From contig NZ_LMJJ01000023.1 in the NCBI RefSeq assembly GCF_001429285.1, positions 71,041 to 135,040 of the forward strand: a stretch of DNA of 64,000 bases. Direction: 5' to 3'. Positions 46,507-56,281 of the stretch are shown here, piece after piece. Under the pieces are notes generated by a model, which was given only the letters and a program-made list of their open reading frames with translations, had not been told where the DNA came from and made no database searches. A program made the translations under genes and the position numbers. How positions within the stretch are numbered: the first letter of the stretch is position 1; each line of letters opens with the position of its first letter. The DNA is from Ensifer sp. Root278 (GTDB taxonomy: Bacteria > Pseudomonadota > Alphaproteobacteria > Rhizobiales > Rhizobiaceae).

Positions 46507-49359
46507 TCAATCCATATCGTCGTTGTCGGGTGCGCTCATATGATCGCGGTTGCCGTAGATGATCTCGCGCTTGCCGACATGGTTCGCCGGTCCGACGAGG
46601 CCTTCCTTCTCCATGCGTTCGACCAGCGAAGCGGCGCGGTTGTAACCGACGCCAAGGCGGCGCTGGATGTAGGAGGTCGAGCACTTCTTGTCGCGCAGGA
46701 CCACCTTGACCGCCTGGTCGTAGAGTTCGTTACCGTCCTCGGACGCAAGCGCGCTCTTGTCGAAAACCGGCGTTTCTTCCTCGGGCTCTTCTTCCTCCTC
46801 GTCGGCCGTGACGGTCTCGAGGTATTCCGGGCGTCCCTGGGTCTTCAGATGCGCGACCACGTGTTCGACTTCCAGATCGGAGACGAAGGGACCGTGTACA
46901 CGGGCGATGCGCCCGCCGCCCTGCATGTGCAACATGTCGCCCTGGCCGAGCAGCTGTTCGGCGCCCTGTTCACCGAGGATCGTGCGGCTGTCGATTTTCG
47001 AGGTGACCTGGAACGAGATGCGGGTCGGGAAGTTGGCCTTGATCGTGCCGGTGATGACGTCGACCGAGGGACGCTGTGTCGCCATGATCAGGTGGATACC
47101 GGCGGCACGCGCCATCTGCGCAAGCCGCTGGATCGCACCTTCGATCTCCTTGCCGGCGACCATCATCAGGTCGGCCATCTCGTCGACGATGACGACGATA
47201 TATGGCATCGGCGCCAGGTCCATTTCCTGCTGTTCGAACAGCGGCTCGCCGGTGCCCTTCTCAAAGCCGGCCTGGACGGTGCACATCACCGGCTCGCCCT
47301 TTTCGCGGGCGGCGGCTGCACGCTGGTTGTAGCCGTCGATGTTGCGGACACCGAGCCGCGACATCTTGCGGTACCGGTCCTCCATCTCACGCACGGCCCA
47401 TTTCAGCGCCATCACCGCCTTCTTCGGGTCGGTGACGACGGGCGTCAGCAGGTGCGGGATGCCGTCGTAGACGGAGAGTTCGAGCATCTTCGGATCGACC
47501 ATGATTAGGCGGCACTCTTCCGGCTTCAACCGGTAGAGCAGCGACAGGATCATCGTGTTGATCGCGACCGACTTGCCCGAGCCGGTGGTGCCGGCGACGA
47601 GCAGATGCGGCATCTTCGCCAGTTCAGCAATCACCGGCTCGCCACCGATCGTCTTGCCGAGGCAAAGCGCCAGCTTGTAGCCAGTTTTGCGGAAATCGAC
47701 GGATTCGATCAGCTCGCGGAAATAGACGGTCTCGCGGGTCGCGTTCGGCAGTTCGATGCCGATGACGTTGCGGCCGGGAACAACGGCGACGCGGGCTGAA
47801 AGTGCCGACATGGAGCGGGCGATATCGTCTGCGAGGTTGATGACACGGGACGATTTCACGCCCGGCGCCGGTTCGAATTCATAGAGGGTTACGACCGGAC
47901 CGGGGCGGACGTGAATGATCTCGCCCTTGACACCGAAATCTTCCAGCACGCTTTCCAGCAGGCCGGCATTCTGTTCGAGCTGCTCCTGCGTCATGAAGAA
48001 GCCCTGACCTTGGGGCGCCTCCTGCAGGAGCTCCTCGGACGGAAACTCGTAGGCATCGCCGGCAAATGTGCGTTCAACCACCCCGATCGCCGGCATTGTG
48101 TTCGGCGCGCGGGTGACCTGTGCCGGCATGGTGATCGCGGCTTTCGACGCGACGGGTGCCGGTTCGCTTTCGACGCGTTCTGCGGCAATTTCAGCTGGGG
48201 CGACGGACACGGGTTCCGCGGCAACGGCGACCGGCGCAACGTCGGCAACGACCTCGGCAGCGGCGGCAAGCGATTGCGGTGCCGGAATCTCTTCTGGCTT
48301 TGCGCCACGCACATCGACGACGCGGAACAGCGAGGTGATCCCGGTCGGCGGCATGCGGCGGATTTCAACCGGACGAACGGGTGCCGGCGGCGCGACGGCA
48401 ACGGGCGTGACGACCGGGACCATTGGCAAAGGAGCAGGCGTCTCGACAAAAGGCTTCGGGTGGGCGATTTCTTCGCCGGCTGCCTCGGTGTCTTCGGCCG
48501 GACCGAATTCGAAGAAGGCAAAATCGGAGAGGAAACTCGATTGTGCCGCGCCGCGATCGGCGGCAGCCGTTTCTGGAGCGGTCACGGACTGCGCCTCCAC
48601 GACAGGCTCGGAAACGGCGATCGGCGCCGTGAGAACCGGCACAAGCGCCACGCCGTCATCAGCCGAAGCCTCGACGCGATCGAGCATTGGCGGCTCGATC
48701 GTGTTCTGCGCCGCGGTCCAGGTCGGTAGCTGGTTGGTCAGCATGCGCAAAAGTTCGGACGGGCTGTAGGATGGCAGGGTCACTTCAGACTGCGGCGCGT
48801 CGTCTACCGCAGCATCCATGGGTGTCTCGTCAGCCAAGACCGGTACGGCAGGCACTACGGCGTCGGCGGAAACCGGCGCAGGCTCCATCGTCGCTTCGAC
48901 GGTTGCCCCGTCTGTTTCGACGAGCACCGGCGCCTCCTCGGAGGCCACTTCGCTTTCGTCCATCTGCGGCGCGCGCCGCTTCATGAACTCGCGCTCGGGC
49001 GTGCGGGTGAACCGCACATTCGGTGCCAGGAAGAAATGGCTCTCCCAGGTGGAGTCACCGTAGTGGCCGGCGATCTCTGAGAGGGTCGGCAGCGGCTCGC
49101 TGGTCGTCGCCGTCACCTGTGCAGGCGCATAGGCAGAGCCCTGCCCATAGAGCCGCGTCGCGCGGCTCATGGTTTCGGTCTGCTGGTTGGCCGGCTTGCG
49201 GGGCGCTGCGGGCGCCTCGTACAACTGATAGGGGTCGGCGGTCGCCGCCTCATGGGTGGGCATACCGCTCAACGCATCATCCTGCGGACCATCGAAATAA
49301 TCCGCCTGGTTTGCATCATGCAAAGCAGCCTGTGAGAAGTTTGTCCTGGGAATACGCAT
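46507..49359 (-). CDS. ftsK: FtsK/SpoIIIE-family DNA translocase without membrane domain
   Basis: ATP-driven double-stranded DNA pump. The 950-residue protein has an N-terminal half (1 to about 480) that is low-complexity, rich in Pro/Ala/Val/Glu, with no transmembrane helix. The FtsK alpha and beta motor follows: Walker A GTTGSGKS near residue 587, Walker [14 protein letters not shown], and [19 protein letters not shown]. The C-terminal gamma winged helix is [23 protein letters not shown] (in part). Normal FtsK has four N-terminal membrane helices; this copy lacks them. The start at 49359 (MRIPRTNF) has AGGA upstream; 49383 is possible. It lies downstream of repAB on the same strand. Confidence 0.92.
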   Translation of the reverse strand: MRIPRTNFSQAALHDANQADYFDGPQDDALSGMPTHEAATADPYQLYEAPAAPRKPANQQTETMSRATRLYGQGSAYAPAQVTATTSEPLPTLSEIAGHYGDSTWESHFFLAPNVRFTRTPEREFMKRRAPQMDESEVASEEAPVLVETDGATVEATMEPAPVSADAVVPAVPVLADETPMDAAVDDAPQSEVTLPSYSPSELLRMLTNQLPTWTAAQNTIEPPMLDRVEASADDGVALVPVLTAPIAVSEPVVEAQSVTAPETAAADRGAAQSSFLSDFAFFEFGPAEDTEAAGEEIAHPKPFVETPAPLPMVPVVTPVAVAPPAPVRPVEIRRMPPTGITSLFRVVDVRGAKPEEIPAPQSLAAAAEVVADVAPVAVAAEPVSVAPAEIAAERVESEPAPVASKAAITMPAQVTRAPNTMPAIGVVERTFAGDAYEFPSEELLQEAPQGQGFFMTQEQLEQNAGLLESVLEDFGVKGEIIHVRPGPVVTLYEFEPAPGVKSSRVINLADDIARSMSALSARVAVVPGRNVIGIELPNATRETVYFRELIESVDFRKTGYKLALCLGKTIGGEPVIAELAKMPHLLVAGTTGSGKSVAINTMILSLLYRLKPEECRLIMVDPKMLELSVYDGIPHLLTPVVTDPKKAVMALKWAVREMEDRYRKMSRLGVRNIDGYNQRAAAAREKGEPVMCTVQAGFEKGTGEPLFEQQEMDLAPMPYIVVIVDEMADLMMVAGKEIEGAIQRLAQMARAAGIHLIMATQRPSVDVITGTIKANFPTRISFQVTSKIDSRTILGEQGAEQLLGQGDMLHMQGGGRIARVHGPFVSDLEVEHVVAHLKTQGRPEYLETVTADEEEEEPEEETPVFDKSALASEDGNELYDQAVKVVLRDKKCSTSYIQRRLGVGYNRAASLVERMEKEGLVGPANHVGKREIIYGNRDHMSAPDNDDMD

Positions 49360-49638
49360 GGGTCCTGGAAGAGCTAGAGACATCGCCGAGGGGCCTTCTA
49401 AGCGATAGGAAATGAAGGTTAACAAGTCCCTTCCAACGCCCCGTTTCGTCCCGAAACCAGGGGTAACCAACCTCGTCGATCACGGACTGAAGCACGCGCA
49501 ACCCCCGGCATGCCAATGGCCACCGCGGCGTTCCGTCGCCATTTGCCACAACGTGAAAATATTTCTTGGACAGGCGCGCTATCGACGCCTGGAAAGGGGT
49601 GTCTGTGGTGACCTGCTACCGGTACCACCGAGAAAACG

Positions 49639-49675
49639 AATCGGGCCTGCGTGAGGGCGTCACGCAGGCCCGATT
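49639..49675 (-). terminator. Perfect 16-bp hairpin between repB and ftsK
   Basis: AATCGGGCCTGCGTGA (49639-49654) and TCACGCAGGCCCGATT (49660-49675) pair perfectly around a 5-nt loop. On the minus strand it lies 27 bp after the repB stop and is followed by CGTTTTCTC. Best read as a rho-independent terminator. The rest of the 342-bp gap (49360-49701) holds no supported gene. Confidence 0.7.
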
Positions 49676-49701
49676 GGAAACTTGAGAGAGGCTGGTGTCG
49701 G

Positions 49702-50778
49702 TCAGCCTTCGCGGCCCGATGCAAACGCCGCGTGATGCTTGGCAAGCAGCTCGGCCACCTCGTCGATGAAGGCGGGATCGACATCGGCGGCAAACTCGAT
49801 GCGGGCGTTCTTGCCGTCGCGCTTGAGCTTGGCAAAGGCCCGTCCGCCGGCGTCAACCAGCGTTTCAGGCTTCACCGTTTCCACCTTCGGCTTGCGCGAT
49901 AGCCGGGTGAACAGGATCTGGAACCGGTGGTCGCTTTCGGCTTCGAGGAAGCGCCGTGAGCGGCACTCCTCCTGCGCGGTCTGGACCGCGGCCTCGTCTT
50001 CAAGCAGGGCGCCAAACGCCATCCAGCGCTCACGGCCGACCTTCGGCGCCGGGCCGATGGCGCGGGCGATAACCGGCGGCACGCCTTCAGCAACCTGGAT
50101 CAAACGCGACAGCTCGCTCTTCTGCACGGCGAGCGCCTCGCCGATCACCTTGCGGTCGAAGCCGCGGTCGGCAAGCGCGGAGGCAAACATCGCCCGCTCG
50201 ATAAAGGAGAGGTTGCGCCTTTCAGCGTTTTCCTTGCCCTGGGCGAGCACCAGCTCATCGTCGGTCAGCGGCCGGACGATCGCCTTGACCTTGATGCCGA
50301 GGCTACGCACGGCGTTGAGGCGCCGGTGGCCATAGGCCGTCTGGTAGCGGCCGTGCTTCTCCGGATGCGGACGCACCAGGATCGGCGACTGCTGGCCGCT
50401 GTCGCGGATGCTGTCGGCAAGCGCCAGGAAATCCGGGTCGTCGGTTTCGCCATCCGTCAGGCGGTCGCCGACGAAGGAGGCATCGACCAGGTCCGGATCG
50501 AGCTCGACGACACGCTCGCCCTGCGTCAGGGCTTCGCGCAGCGCGCGCGCCTCTTCCGCCTCACGGGTGATGCTGCCGAGAGAAAGGCCCATGGCCTTGA
50601 TCGCGCCGGAAGCGGCGCGGGGAACTTCGGCAAGCGGTGCCTTGGCGGCCATGGGCTGGGCGGGCTGGGCGCTCGCCGCAGTGGCAGGCTGCGTTTCATC
50701 AGCCGGCGCGGCCGGACCTGCCGGCTGGACATTGCCGGAGAAGAGGGCGCGCAGTTCGTTCTTGCGATTGCCAGCCAT
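49702..50778 (-). CDS. repB: RepB-type partition protein (ParB family)
   Basis: Centromere-binding partition protein of the RepABC class, 358 residues. The N terminus MAGNRKNELRALF is the RepB lead that contacts RepA. The ParB/Srx domain shows LADSIRDSGQQSPILVRPHP, YGHRRLNAVRSLG and KENAERRNLSFIERA, followed by an HTH (DRKVIGEALAVQKSELSRLIQ). The RepB C-terminal part ends EVAELLAKHHAAF. It starts 4 bp after the repA stop. The expected repC gene does not follow; ftsK does. Confidence 0.92.
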   Translation of the reverse strand: MAGNRKNELRALFSGNVQPAGPAAPADETQPATAASAQPAQPMAAKAPLAEVPRAASGAIKAMGLSLGSITREAEEARALREALTQGERVVELDPDLVDASFVGDRLTDGETDDPDFLALADSIRDSGQQSPILVRPHPEKHGRYQTAYGHRRLNAVRSLGIKVKAIVRPLTDDELVLAQGKENAERRNLSFIERAMFASALADRGFDRKVIGEALAVQKSELSRLIQVAEGVPPVIARAIGPAPKVGRERWMAFGALLEDEAAVQTAQEECRSRRFLEAESDHRFQILFTRLSRKPKVETVKPETLVDAGGRAFAKLKRDGKNARIEFAADVDPAFIDEVAELLAKHHAAFASGREG

Positions 50779-50782
50779 TCGA

Positions 50783-52042
50783 TCAGCGCCCCCATGCCGC
50801 ATGAATGAGTGCTTCGATCTCGCCGTTGACCGAGTTCAGCGATTCGACCGCACGGTCGTAGGTGGCGCGCGTAAAATTCTCGCGCCCGACCTCGTAAAGC
50901 GTCTGCTTCGTCAGGCCGGCGTCCGAGACCGCCGTCGATTTCACCATGGCCGAGGTCAGCACCCGCTCGCCAAACAGCGAGCGCATGAAGCCGACGATCT
51001 GTGCCTGCGGCCCGTCGTTCGGCTCGAAGCGGGTGACGAGATAGCGCAGGAAGTCGAAATTCAGCTCGCCACCGGCCTCGCGCACGACGCTTAAGAGATC
51101 CGACGTCATGTAGAGAAACTGGTTCATCGAGGCGACGTCGAGCATCTGCGGATGCACCGTGACGATGACGGAGGTCGAAGCGCAAAGGGCCGAGAGTGTC
51201 AGATAACCGAGCTGCGGCGGGCAATCGATGATGACGACATCATAGTCATCGGCGACGCTGGCGAGCGCTGTCTGCACGCGGGCAAAGAACAGCGGGCCGG
51301 CATCGCTGCCATTGTGGCGGGCGCTCAGCGCCTGCGGCGTCGTATGCTCGAACTCCTGAAGCTCGAGATTGCCGGGCACAAGATCGAGACCGTCGAAATA
51401 GGTCTTGCGGATGATGTCCTTCAGCGGCCGCGCTTCGGCGTCGTAGCGGATCGCGCCATAGAGCGTGTCGTTGCCCGTGAGGTCGAGCTCCGGCTGATAG
51501 CCGAAGAGGGCGGAAAGCGAGGCCTGCGGGTCGAGGTCGACGGCCAGTACGCGATGGCCTGTCATGGCGAGATATTGCGCGATGTGCACCGACGAGGTCG
51601 TCTTGCCGGAGCCGCCCTTGAAGTTGGTGACAGAGATCACCTGCAGGTGCTCGCCTGCTCCCCGGTCACGCCACTTGAGGTAGCTACGCGCCTTGACGGC
51701 ATTGCCCTTGGCCAGCGCCTGTTCGGCGAGATGACGGCGAAGCGCGTTGATGTCGGAGAGCGAATAGGACCGGCGACCGCCGAGCCCCGTATCCGGCTGT
51801 GGGCCCTCGCCGGCAAGCGAAAGCTGGCGCAGATAGCCGTCGGAGACACCGATCAGCTTGGCCGCCTCGCCCGAGGTGAAGCTGCGAAGCGTCTTCATCG
51901 CCGTCGGCGGGAAGAGCCGCTCGCGCATGGCCTTCAACTGGTCGGAAAGCGCGCGCGCATCGGCCGCGATCGCTTCGTCGGCCGGACGGCGAGCCTGGGA
52001 GTGATCCGCGTCCTGCCTTGCCTGGGTTGCCGTCATCGTCAT
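50783..52042 (-). CDS. repA: RepA-type partition ATPase (ParA family)
   Basis: Walker-type partition ATPase of the RepABC class, 419 residues. The N-terminal HTH region contains GEAAKLIGVSDGYLRQLSLAGEGP (in part) and a GRRSYSLSDINALR segment. The ATPase core has the deviant Walker A FKGGSGKTTSSVHIAQYL near residue 140, VDLDPQASLSALFG and VVIIDCPPQLGYLTL. It probably autorepresses through the inverted repeat at 52061-52090. Operon with repB. Confidence 0.94.
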   Translation of the reverse strand: MTMTATQARQDADHSQARRPADEAIAADARALSDQLKAMRERLFPPTAMKTLRSFTSGEAAKLIGVSDGYLRQLSLAGEGPQPDTGLGGRRSYSLSDINALRRHLAEQALAKGNAVKARSYLKWRDRGAGEHLQVISVTNFKGGSGKTTSSVHIAQYLAMTGHRVLAVDLDPQASLSALFGYQPELDLTGNDTLYGAIRYDAEARPLKDIIRKTYFDGLDLVPGNLELQEFEHTTPQALSARHNGSDAGPLFFARVQTALASVADDYDVVIIDCPPQLGYLTLSALCASTSVIVTVHPQMLDVASMNQFLYMTSDLLSVVREAGGELNFDFLRYLVTRFEPNDGPQAQIVGFMRSLFGERVLTSAMVKSTAVSDAGLTKQTLYEVGRENFTRATYDRAVESLNSVNGEIEALIHAAWGR

Positions 52043-52246
52043 TTCGCCCTACTCCTTGCATGCATCGCGGCACAACGCTGCGGCGATGCACTAACAGAGA
52101 TTTAATCCAAATACGGCCAATCAGCACTTATTCGAAAAACTCCGTAACAGAGATGCCGAAGCTTCTGATTCGCGTCAAGACTTCGACCGCGATCGGCGGC
52201 AATGGCGAGCGACACGCTGGGGGTGCCAATCTCGCAAAAGAAAACA
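52043..52246. promoter_or_regulatory. repAB promoter region with inverted repeat
   Basis: TGCATCGC (52061-52068) and GCGATGCA (52083-52090) form an inverted repeat 19 bp upstream of the repA start, in the position of a RepA autoregulatory operator. AT-rich sequence at 52090-52140 could supply the promoter. I looked for the parS consensus GTT-N4-GC-N4-AAC and did not find it here by eye. Confidence 0.5.
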
Positions 52247-52265
52247 CCCGCGACGGCGGCGCGGG
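52247..52265 (-). terminator. Rho-independent terminator after the M20 hydrolase gene
   Basis: On the minus strand CCCGCG and CGCGGG pair around 7 nt and are followed by TGTTTTCTTTTG. It lies 28 bp after the stop of the amidohydrolase gene and closes the peptide-uptake operon. Confidence 0.75.
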
Positions 52266-52292
52266 CGTTCGATAAAACCGTCAAATCAGCAA

Positions 52293-53732
52293 TCAGAGCT
52301 TGGGGCCGATGTGATCCGGGATCGGGCACTGATAGGGTTTATCCTCTGTTTTTTCGCGCCACTCCGCCTTTGCGCGCGCCAGCAGATCGGCATCGAGGAT
52401 CAGATCGAGACCCGTTGCCGCCAATGATTTCGCCGCATGGGCGAAAGCCTTGTGCGCGGCCGGGCTCTTGCCCTGCGCCACCACCTGCCAGGTGTGCGGC
52501 GCCGTGCCGATTGCCCAGGCGGGTGCCCAGCATTGCGCGGTCGGGGTGATCCAGCTCACATCGCCGACATCGGTCGAGCCGGCGCGGAAATGCGACTGCC
52601 CCTCGAAATCGCGAAGGCCGAGATGCAAGCCGGTCGAACCGTCGAGACGGCTGCTGGCGAAGACGTCGCCCTTGATCTGGTAGAGCCGGATGCTGCTCGA
52701 TATCGCCTCCGGCGTCAGCGTCTTCTGGATGTCCTTGGCAAAGGCGATGTCGGCCTCGTCGAAAGGCATCGGGCCGAGCGCCACCATGTTCTGATGGATT
52801 GCCGTCTCCAGTGCGATGTTGGGCAGAAGGTTCGTCGCCGCCCGATCGAAGACGATCTCGACCTCGGTCTCGGTCATCATCGCCGCGCCCTTGGCGATCT
52901 TGTCGATCCGCGCAGCCAGCGCCAGTGCTTCCGGCATCTGCGGCGCCCGCACCAGATAGAGCGCCTCGGCACGCGCCTGGACGACGTTTGCCGCCTTGCC
53001 GCCCGCATCGGTGATCGCATAGTGCACACGGCAATCCTGCGGCATGTGCTCGCGCAGGAAGTTGACGCCGACATTCATCAGTTCCAGCGCATCGAGCGCA
53101 CTGCGGCCGAGATGGGCGCCGTTGGACGCATGCGCCGCCACACCCTTGAAGCGGTAATAGATTTCGAGCACGGCGAGATTGTTGGTCGAGCGAACGCCGT
53201 TGAAGGGTGCGGGATGCCAGGTCAGCGCCGTATCGACATCGGCGAAGACGCCGGCGCGCGCCATGAAGGTCTTGCCGGAACCGCCCTCCTCGCCGGGGCA
53301 ACCATAATAGCGCACCGTGCCCGGCAGCCCGTTGTCCTTCAGGTAGCGGGCAAGCGCGACGGCAGCGAGCAACGAGCCGGTACCGAGCAGATTGTGGCCG
53401 CAACCGTGGCCGGTAGCGCCTTCGACCTCTGCCCGTGCTTCGGCGACGCCGGCCACCTGGCTCAAGCCCGCCAGCGCATCGAACTCACCAAGGAAGGCGA
53501 TCACCGGACCGCCCGCGCCCGCCTCACCGACAAAGGCCGTATCGATCTCGGCCAGCCCGCGCGACACGCGAAATCCGTACTTCTCCAGCATCGCGATCTG
53601 GGTCGCAGCCGACCTTTCCTCGTGAAAGCTCAGTTCCGCATGTTCCCAGATCGCGTCGCTCATCGCGGCGAATTCGGGCTTCAGCGCCTCGACGGTTTCG
53701 ACAAGGGCGGTCAGTGCGGATGATTTTGGCAT
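52293..53732 (-). CDS. M20-family amidohydrolase, AbgB-like
   Basis: Zinc-dependent peptidase/amidohydrolase of the M20D group, 479 residues. Metal and catalytic motifs are GATGHGCGHNLLGTGS (Cys/His ligands), CPGEEGGSGK, and TALTWHPAPFN. The dimerisation domain starts at YYRFKGVAAHASNGAHLGRSALDA (in part). It most resembles AbgB, the subunit that with AbgA hydrolyses p-aminobenzoyl-glutamate; no AbgA partner is present. It is the last gene of the peptide-type ABC operon, so it probably hydrolyses an imported amide-bonded compound. Confidence 0.88.
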   Translation of the reverse strand: MPKSSALTALVETVEALKPEFAAMSDAIWEHAELSFHEERSAATQIAMLEKYGFRVSRGLAEIDTAFVGEAGAGGPVIAFLGEFDALAGLSQVAGVAEARAEVEGATGHGCGHNLLGTGSLLAAVALARYLKDNGLPGTVRYYGCPGEEGGSGKTFMARAGVFADVDTALTWHPAPFNGVRSTNNLAVLEIYYRFKGVAAHASNGAHLGRSALDALELMNVGVNFLREHMPQDCRVHYAITDAGGKAANVVQARAEALYLVRAPQMPEALALAARIDKIAKGAAMMTETEVEIVFDRAATNLLPNIALETAIHQNMVALGPMPFDEADIAFAKDIQKTLTPEAISSSIRLYQIKGDVFASSRLDGSTGLHLGLRDFEGQSHFRAGSTDVGDVSWITPTAQCWAPAWAIGTAPHTWQVVAQGKSPAAHKAFAHAAKSLAATGLDLILDADLLARAKAEWREKTEDKPYQCPIPDHIGPKL

Positions 53733-53794
53733 GAATCTTCCTTTTGCAACGGCGCGGTGCGCGGTCGCATCAGTATTGCTATCGGTGGATTGAA

Positions 53795-53818
53795 GATGGC
53801 GGCAGAGCGGCCGCCATC
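53795..53818 (-). terminator. Intercistronic hairpin after the peptide-binding protein gene
   Basis: GATGGCGGC (53795-53803) and GCCGCCATC (53810-53818) form a perfect 9-bp stem between the binding-protein stop and the M20 gene. It may attenuate read-through or stabilise upstream mRNA. Confidence 0.5.
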
Positions 53819-53846
53819 TCTTTGGTCAGATCAGGCCAGCGCCGGA

Positions 53847-55391
53847 TCAGTCATCAAGCGTCACTTCCCATAGACGGGTATTGGACTGCCAGACGGGCTG
53901 GCCGTGCAGTTTCTTGGTGGCGCCCCAGATGTCGACCATGTCGTACATGAAGATGCCGGGGACCTCGTCGAGCATCAACTGGTGGAACTCGTCGAAGATC
54001 GCCTGACGCTTGGCCTGGTCGGCCTCGATGTAAGCCGCCTTCATCAGTTCGACCGCTTTCGGATTGTCCCACATCAGCGAGGCGTTCTTGTCCTTGTTGC
54101 CGACATAGAAGCCGTACATCAGCGCGGGATCGAGGCGCGGCGAGACCGACTGCGAGATCACCTGGTAATTGCCGGAGCGGCGGCGATCGACCTGGGTGGC
54201 GTAGTCAAGCACCTCGATCTGCACGTTGAGACCGACCTGCTGCATCATCGCCTGGGCGACGACGGCCGCCGGGAAGCTCGGCACGTTGCCGCGCTTGTTG
54301 GCGATGATGGTGATCTGCTCGCCCTTGTAGCCGGCATCGGCGAGGTTCTTCTTCGCCTTTTCCAAGTCCATCGGAATCTTCTTCTTCTGGACGTCGGAAT
54401 AGAAGACCGAGTCGGCCGAGACCATTGACGAATTGGCCTCACCGGTCCCGTTGGAAACGGCGGCGACGAGCTGATCGAGGTCGAGCGCCTCGGCCATGGC
54501 GCGGCGGACCGCCACGTTACTCAGCACCTTGTCGCGGGTCTGGAAGTAGAGCAGGTTCTTGCCGTTGTTGCGCTTGACGATGAGTTGCATCGTGTCGCTG
54601 CCCTTGAACTCGGCGATGAGATCGGCCGAGACCTCGGCGGTATCCAGCGCGCCCGAAAGCAGACCGGTCTTCACCGTCGAAGCGTCCGGGATCACCATGA
54701 ACTTGATGCCGTCGACGAGCGGCCGCTTCGAGCCGACCATGCCATCGGGCTTGCCGTCATTGTCGGGCGAGACATAGTCGGCGTTCTTCTCGAGCCGGAC
54801 ATATTCGCCCTTCTTCCACTCGGCCCATTTGAACGGACCGGTGCCGATAGGCGCGACGAAGGCGCCGTCAGCGCCGACGGAATCCTTGGAGACAATGCCG
54901 GTGTAGCCGCATTCCGGGCGCGCCATCAGGCCGAGGAAGACCGCGGACGGTTTCTCGATGCTCATGGTGACGGTGGAAGCATCGGCTGCGGCAACGTTCG
55001 TCACCTTGATCGACTTGCCGCCGTCGAAATCGCCGGCACAGGTCCACTTGGTCTCCGGCTTCATGTAGCGGGTCCAGTTCCAGACCACATCTTCCGCGGT
55101 TAGCGCCTTGCCGTTGTGGAACTTCACGTCGTCGCGCAGCTTGAACGTATAAGTCAGACCATCGGCGGAAACCTCGACGCTCTTGGCGAGCAGCGGCTTC
55201 ACTTCGCCGTTCTCGGCATAGCCGACGAGACCTTCGACGATGTGGAAGATCACCGAGTCGGTATTGCCGTCACGGTTGACGCCGGGCTCGTTGCTGCGGA
55301 TGTCGGAGCTTTGCGCCACCGTCAGGTCGCGCGCGTGGCCGAGCGCGATCGCGCTCATCAGCATGGTGCCGGCAAGAAGTATGGTTTTCAT
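53847..55391 (-). CDS. Peptide-type ABC transporter substrate-binding protein (SBP family 5)
   Basis: DppA/OppA-like periplasmic binding protein of 514 residues with a signal peptide (MKTILLAGTMLMSAIALGHA, cleavage after residue 20). Family signatures are VKPLLAKSVEVSADGLTYTFKLRDDVKFHNG (in part), TAEDVVWNWTRYM, PIGTGPFKWAEWKKG and VRRAMAEALDLDQL. It sits between the beta-lactamase-fold gene and the M20 gene, served by the permeases and ATPase upstream. Confidence 0.92.
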   Translation of the reverse strand: MKTILLAGTMLMSAIALGHARDLTVAQSSDIRSNEPGVNRDGNTDSVIFHIVEGLVGYAENGEVKPLLAKSVEVSADGLTYTFKLRDDVKFHNGKALTAEDVVWNWTRYMKPETKWTCAGDFDGGKSIKVTNVAAADASTVTMSIEKPSAVFLGLMARPECGYTGIVSKDSVGADGAFVAPIGTGPFKWAEWKKGEYVRLEKNADYVSPDNDGKPDGMVGSKRPLVDGIKFMVIPDASTVKTGLLSGALDTAEVSADLIAEFKGSDTMQLIVKRNNGKNLLYFQTRDKVLSNVAVRRAMAEALDLDQLVAAVSNGTGEANSSMVSADSVFYSDVQKKKIPMDLEKAKKNLADAGYKGEQITIIANKRGNVPSFPAAVVAQAMMQQVGLNVQIEVLDYATQVDRRRSGNYQVISQSVSPRLDPALMYGFYVGNKDKNASLMWDNPKAVELMKAAYIEADQAKRQAIFDEFHQLMLDEVPGIFMYDMVDIWGATKKLHGQPVWQSNTRLWEVTLDD

Positions 55392-55422
55392 GGGTTCCTC
55401 TCTCTTGTTGTTGGTTGTCGGT

Positions 55423-56280
55423 TCAAAAGGCGCGCCAGCAGGCCTGCGACAGCTTGCCGATCGTTTCGAGCGCGATGGTGTAGCCGGGCGTTCCGTCCGG
55501 CATCAGCATCGGCACGCCGTCGGTAAAGGCAGCGATGGCGTAGAGCGGCTTGCCATCGCGATAGACGACGCCGGCATCCATTCGGCCGCGTTTTCCCCGA
55601 CCGCCCTTGCAGGCGGCCACCACCTGGAAGGGAAGCCGCGAACGGATGCCGTAGCGCAGCACCTGGTTCTTGAGCGTCTGCACGGCAAAACTGGCGAGCT
55701 CGAGGGAGATACCGAGCTTGGCTGCTGCTACGGCATCGTGCTCAGCCGCCAGGATCAGTTCAAACAACATCACCTGGTCGGCCGCCGTCGTGGTTGTAAC
55801 GTCGGCAAGCGAATGATCGGGCTTCAGCGCCAGCGGCGGAATGAGGAAACGGTGGTGCGTGCCCACCATGCCGAGCGCCTTGCAATAGCGATCGACCTCT
55901 TCGAGCGTCAGCCGTTCGAACACCATCTTCGTGCAGACATTGTCGCTCAGCACCATCATGCCGACGATTGCGTCGCGCAGCGAAATGACGATGCCCGGCG
56001 TCAGGTAGCGGAACATGCCGCTCGCCACTTCTTGGGCGAGGCGTGCTTCGAAGGTGATGCGCTCATCAAGATCCAGGCGCCCCTCCGATACCGCCTTCAG
56101 CGCCGCCATCATGATCGAGGTCTTGCGGGTGCTGGCGGACGGCGTTTCATCACGCTCACCACGACCGATCGTTTCGCCGGTTTGCAGATTGCGCACGAGG
56201 AAGCGCGTAACAAAGGGCTGGGCATCGGCGATGGCGTTGAGTTCGGCCGTGATCGCGCCGGTCTTGAATTCGTTGCTCAT
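55423..56280 (-). CDS. Class A beta-lactamase-fold serine hydrolase, apparently cytoplasmic
   Basis: 285 residues with the serine beta-lactamase/DD-peptidase motifs: S-x-x-K as Ser50-Thr-Arg-Lys53 (ASTRKTSIM), S-D-N as Ser112-Asp-Asn114 (MVLSDNVCTK) and a KGG in ACKGGRGK where class A enzymes have KTG. There is no signal peptide; the protein starts MSNEFKTGAI. A Glu like the class A deacylating Glu166 is not obvious. It lies between the ATPase and binding-protein genes of a peptide importer, so an intracellular peptidase, amidase or esterase role is more likely than antibiotic resistance. The start lies 1 nt after the upstream stop. Confidence 0.85.
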   Translation of the reverse strand: MSNEFKTGAITAELNAIADAQPFVTRFLVRNLQTGETIGRGERDETPSASTRKTSIMMAALKAVSEGRLDLDERITFEARLAQEVASGMFRYLTPGIVISLRDAIVGMMVLSDNVCTKMVFERLTLEEVDRYCKALGMVGTHHRFLIPPLALKPDHSLADVTTTTAADQVMLFELILAAEHDAVAAAKLGISLELASFAVQTLKNQVLRYGIRSRLPFQVVAACKGGRGKRGRMDAGVVYRDGKPLYAIAAFTDGVPMLMPDGTPGYTIALETIGKLSQACWRAF

Positions 56281-56281
56281 C

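Noticed and set aside
49639-49675. Perfect 16-bp inverted repeat considered as a RepB centromere (parS)
   Set aside because: It does not match the repABC parS consensus, and its place right after the repB stop fits a terminator better.
49419-49701. Search for a remnant of repC or an antisense incompatibility RNA after repB
   Set aside because: No RepC-like peptide in any frame, and the gap is too short and contains only the hairpin.
52437-53723. A 428-codon open frame opposite the M20 hydrolase gene
   Set aside because: Antisense shadow with charged, repetitive composition and no start signal.
55423-56280. Antibiotic-resistance beta-lactamase
   Set aside because: No signal peptide, KGG instead of KTG, no obvious Glu166 equivalent, and placement inside a peptide-uptake operon.
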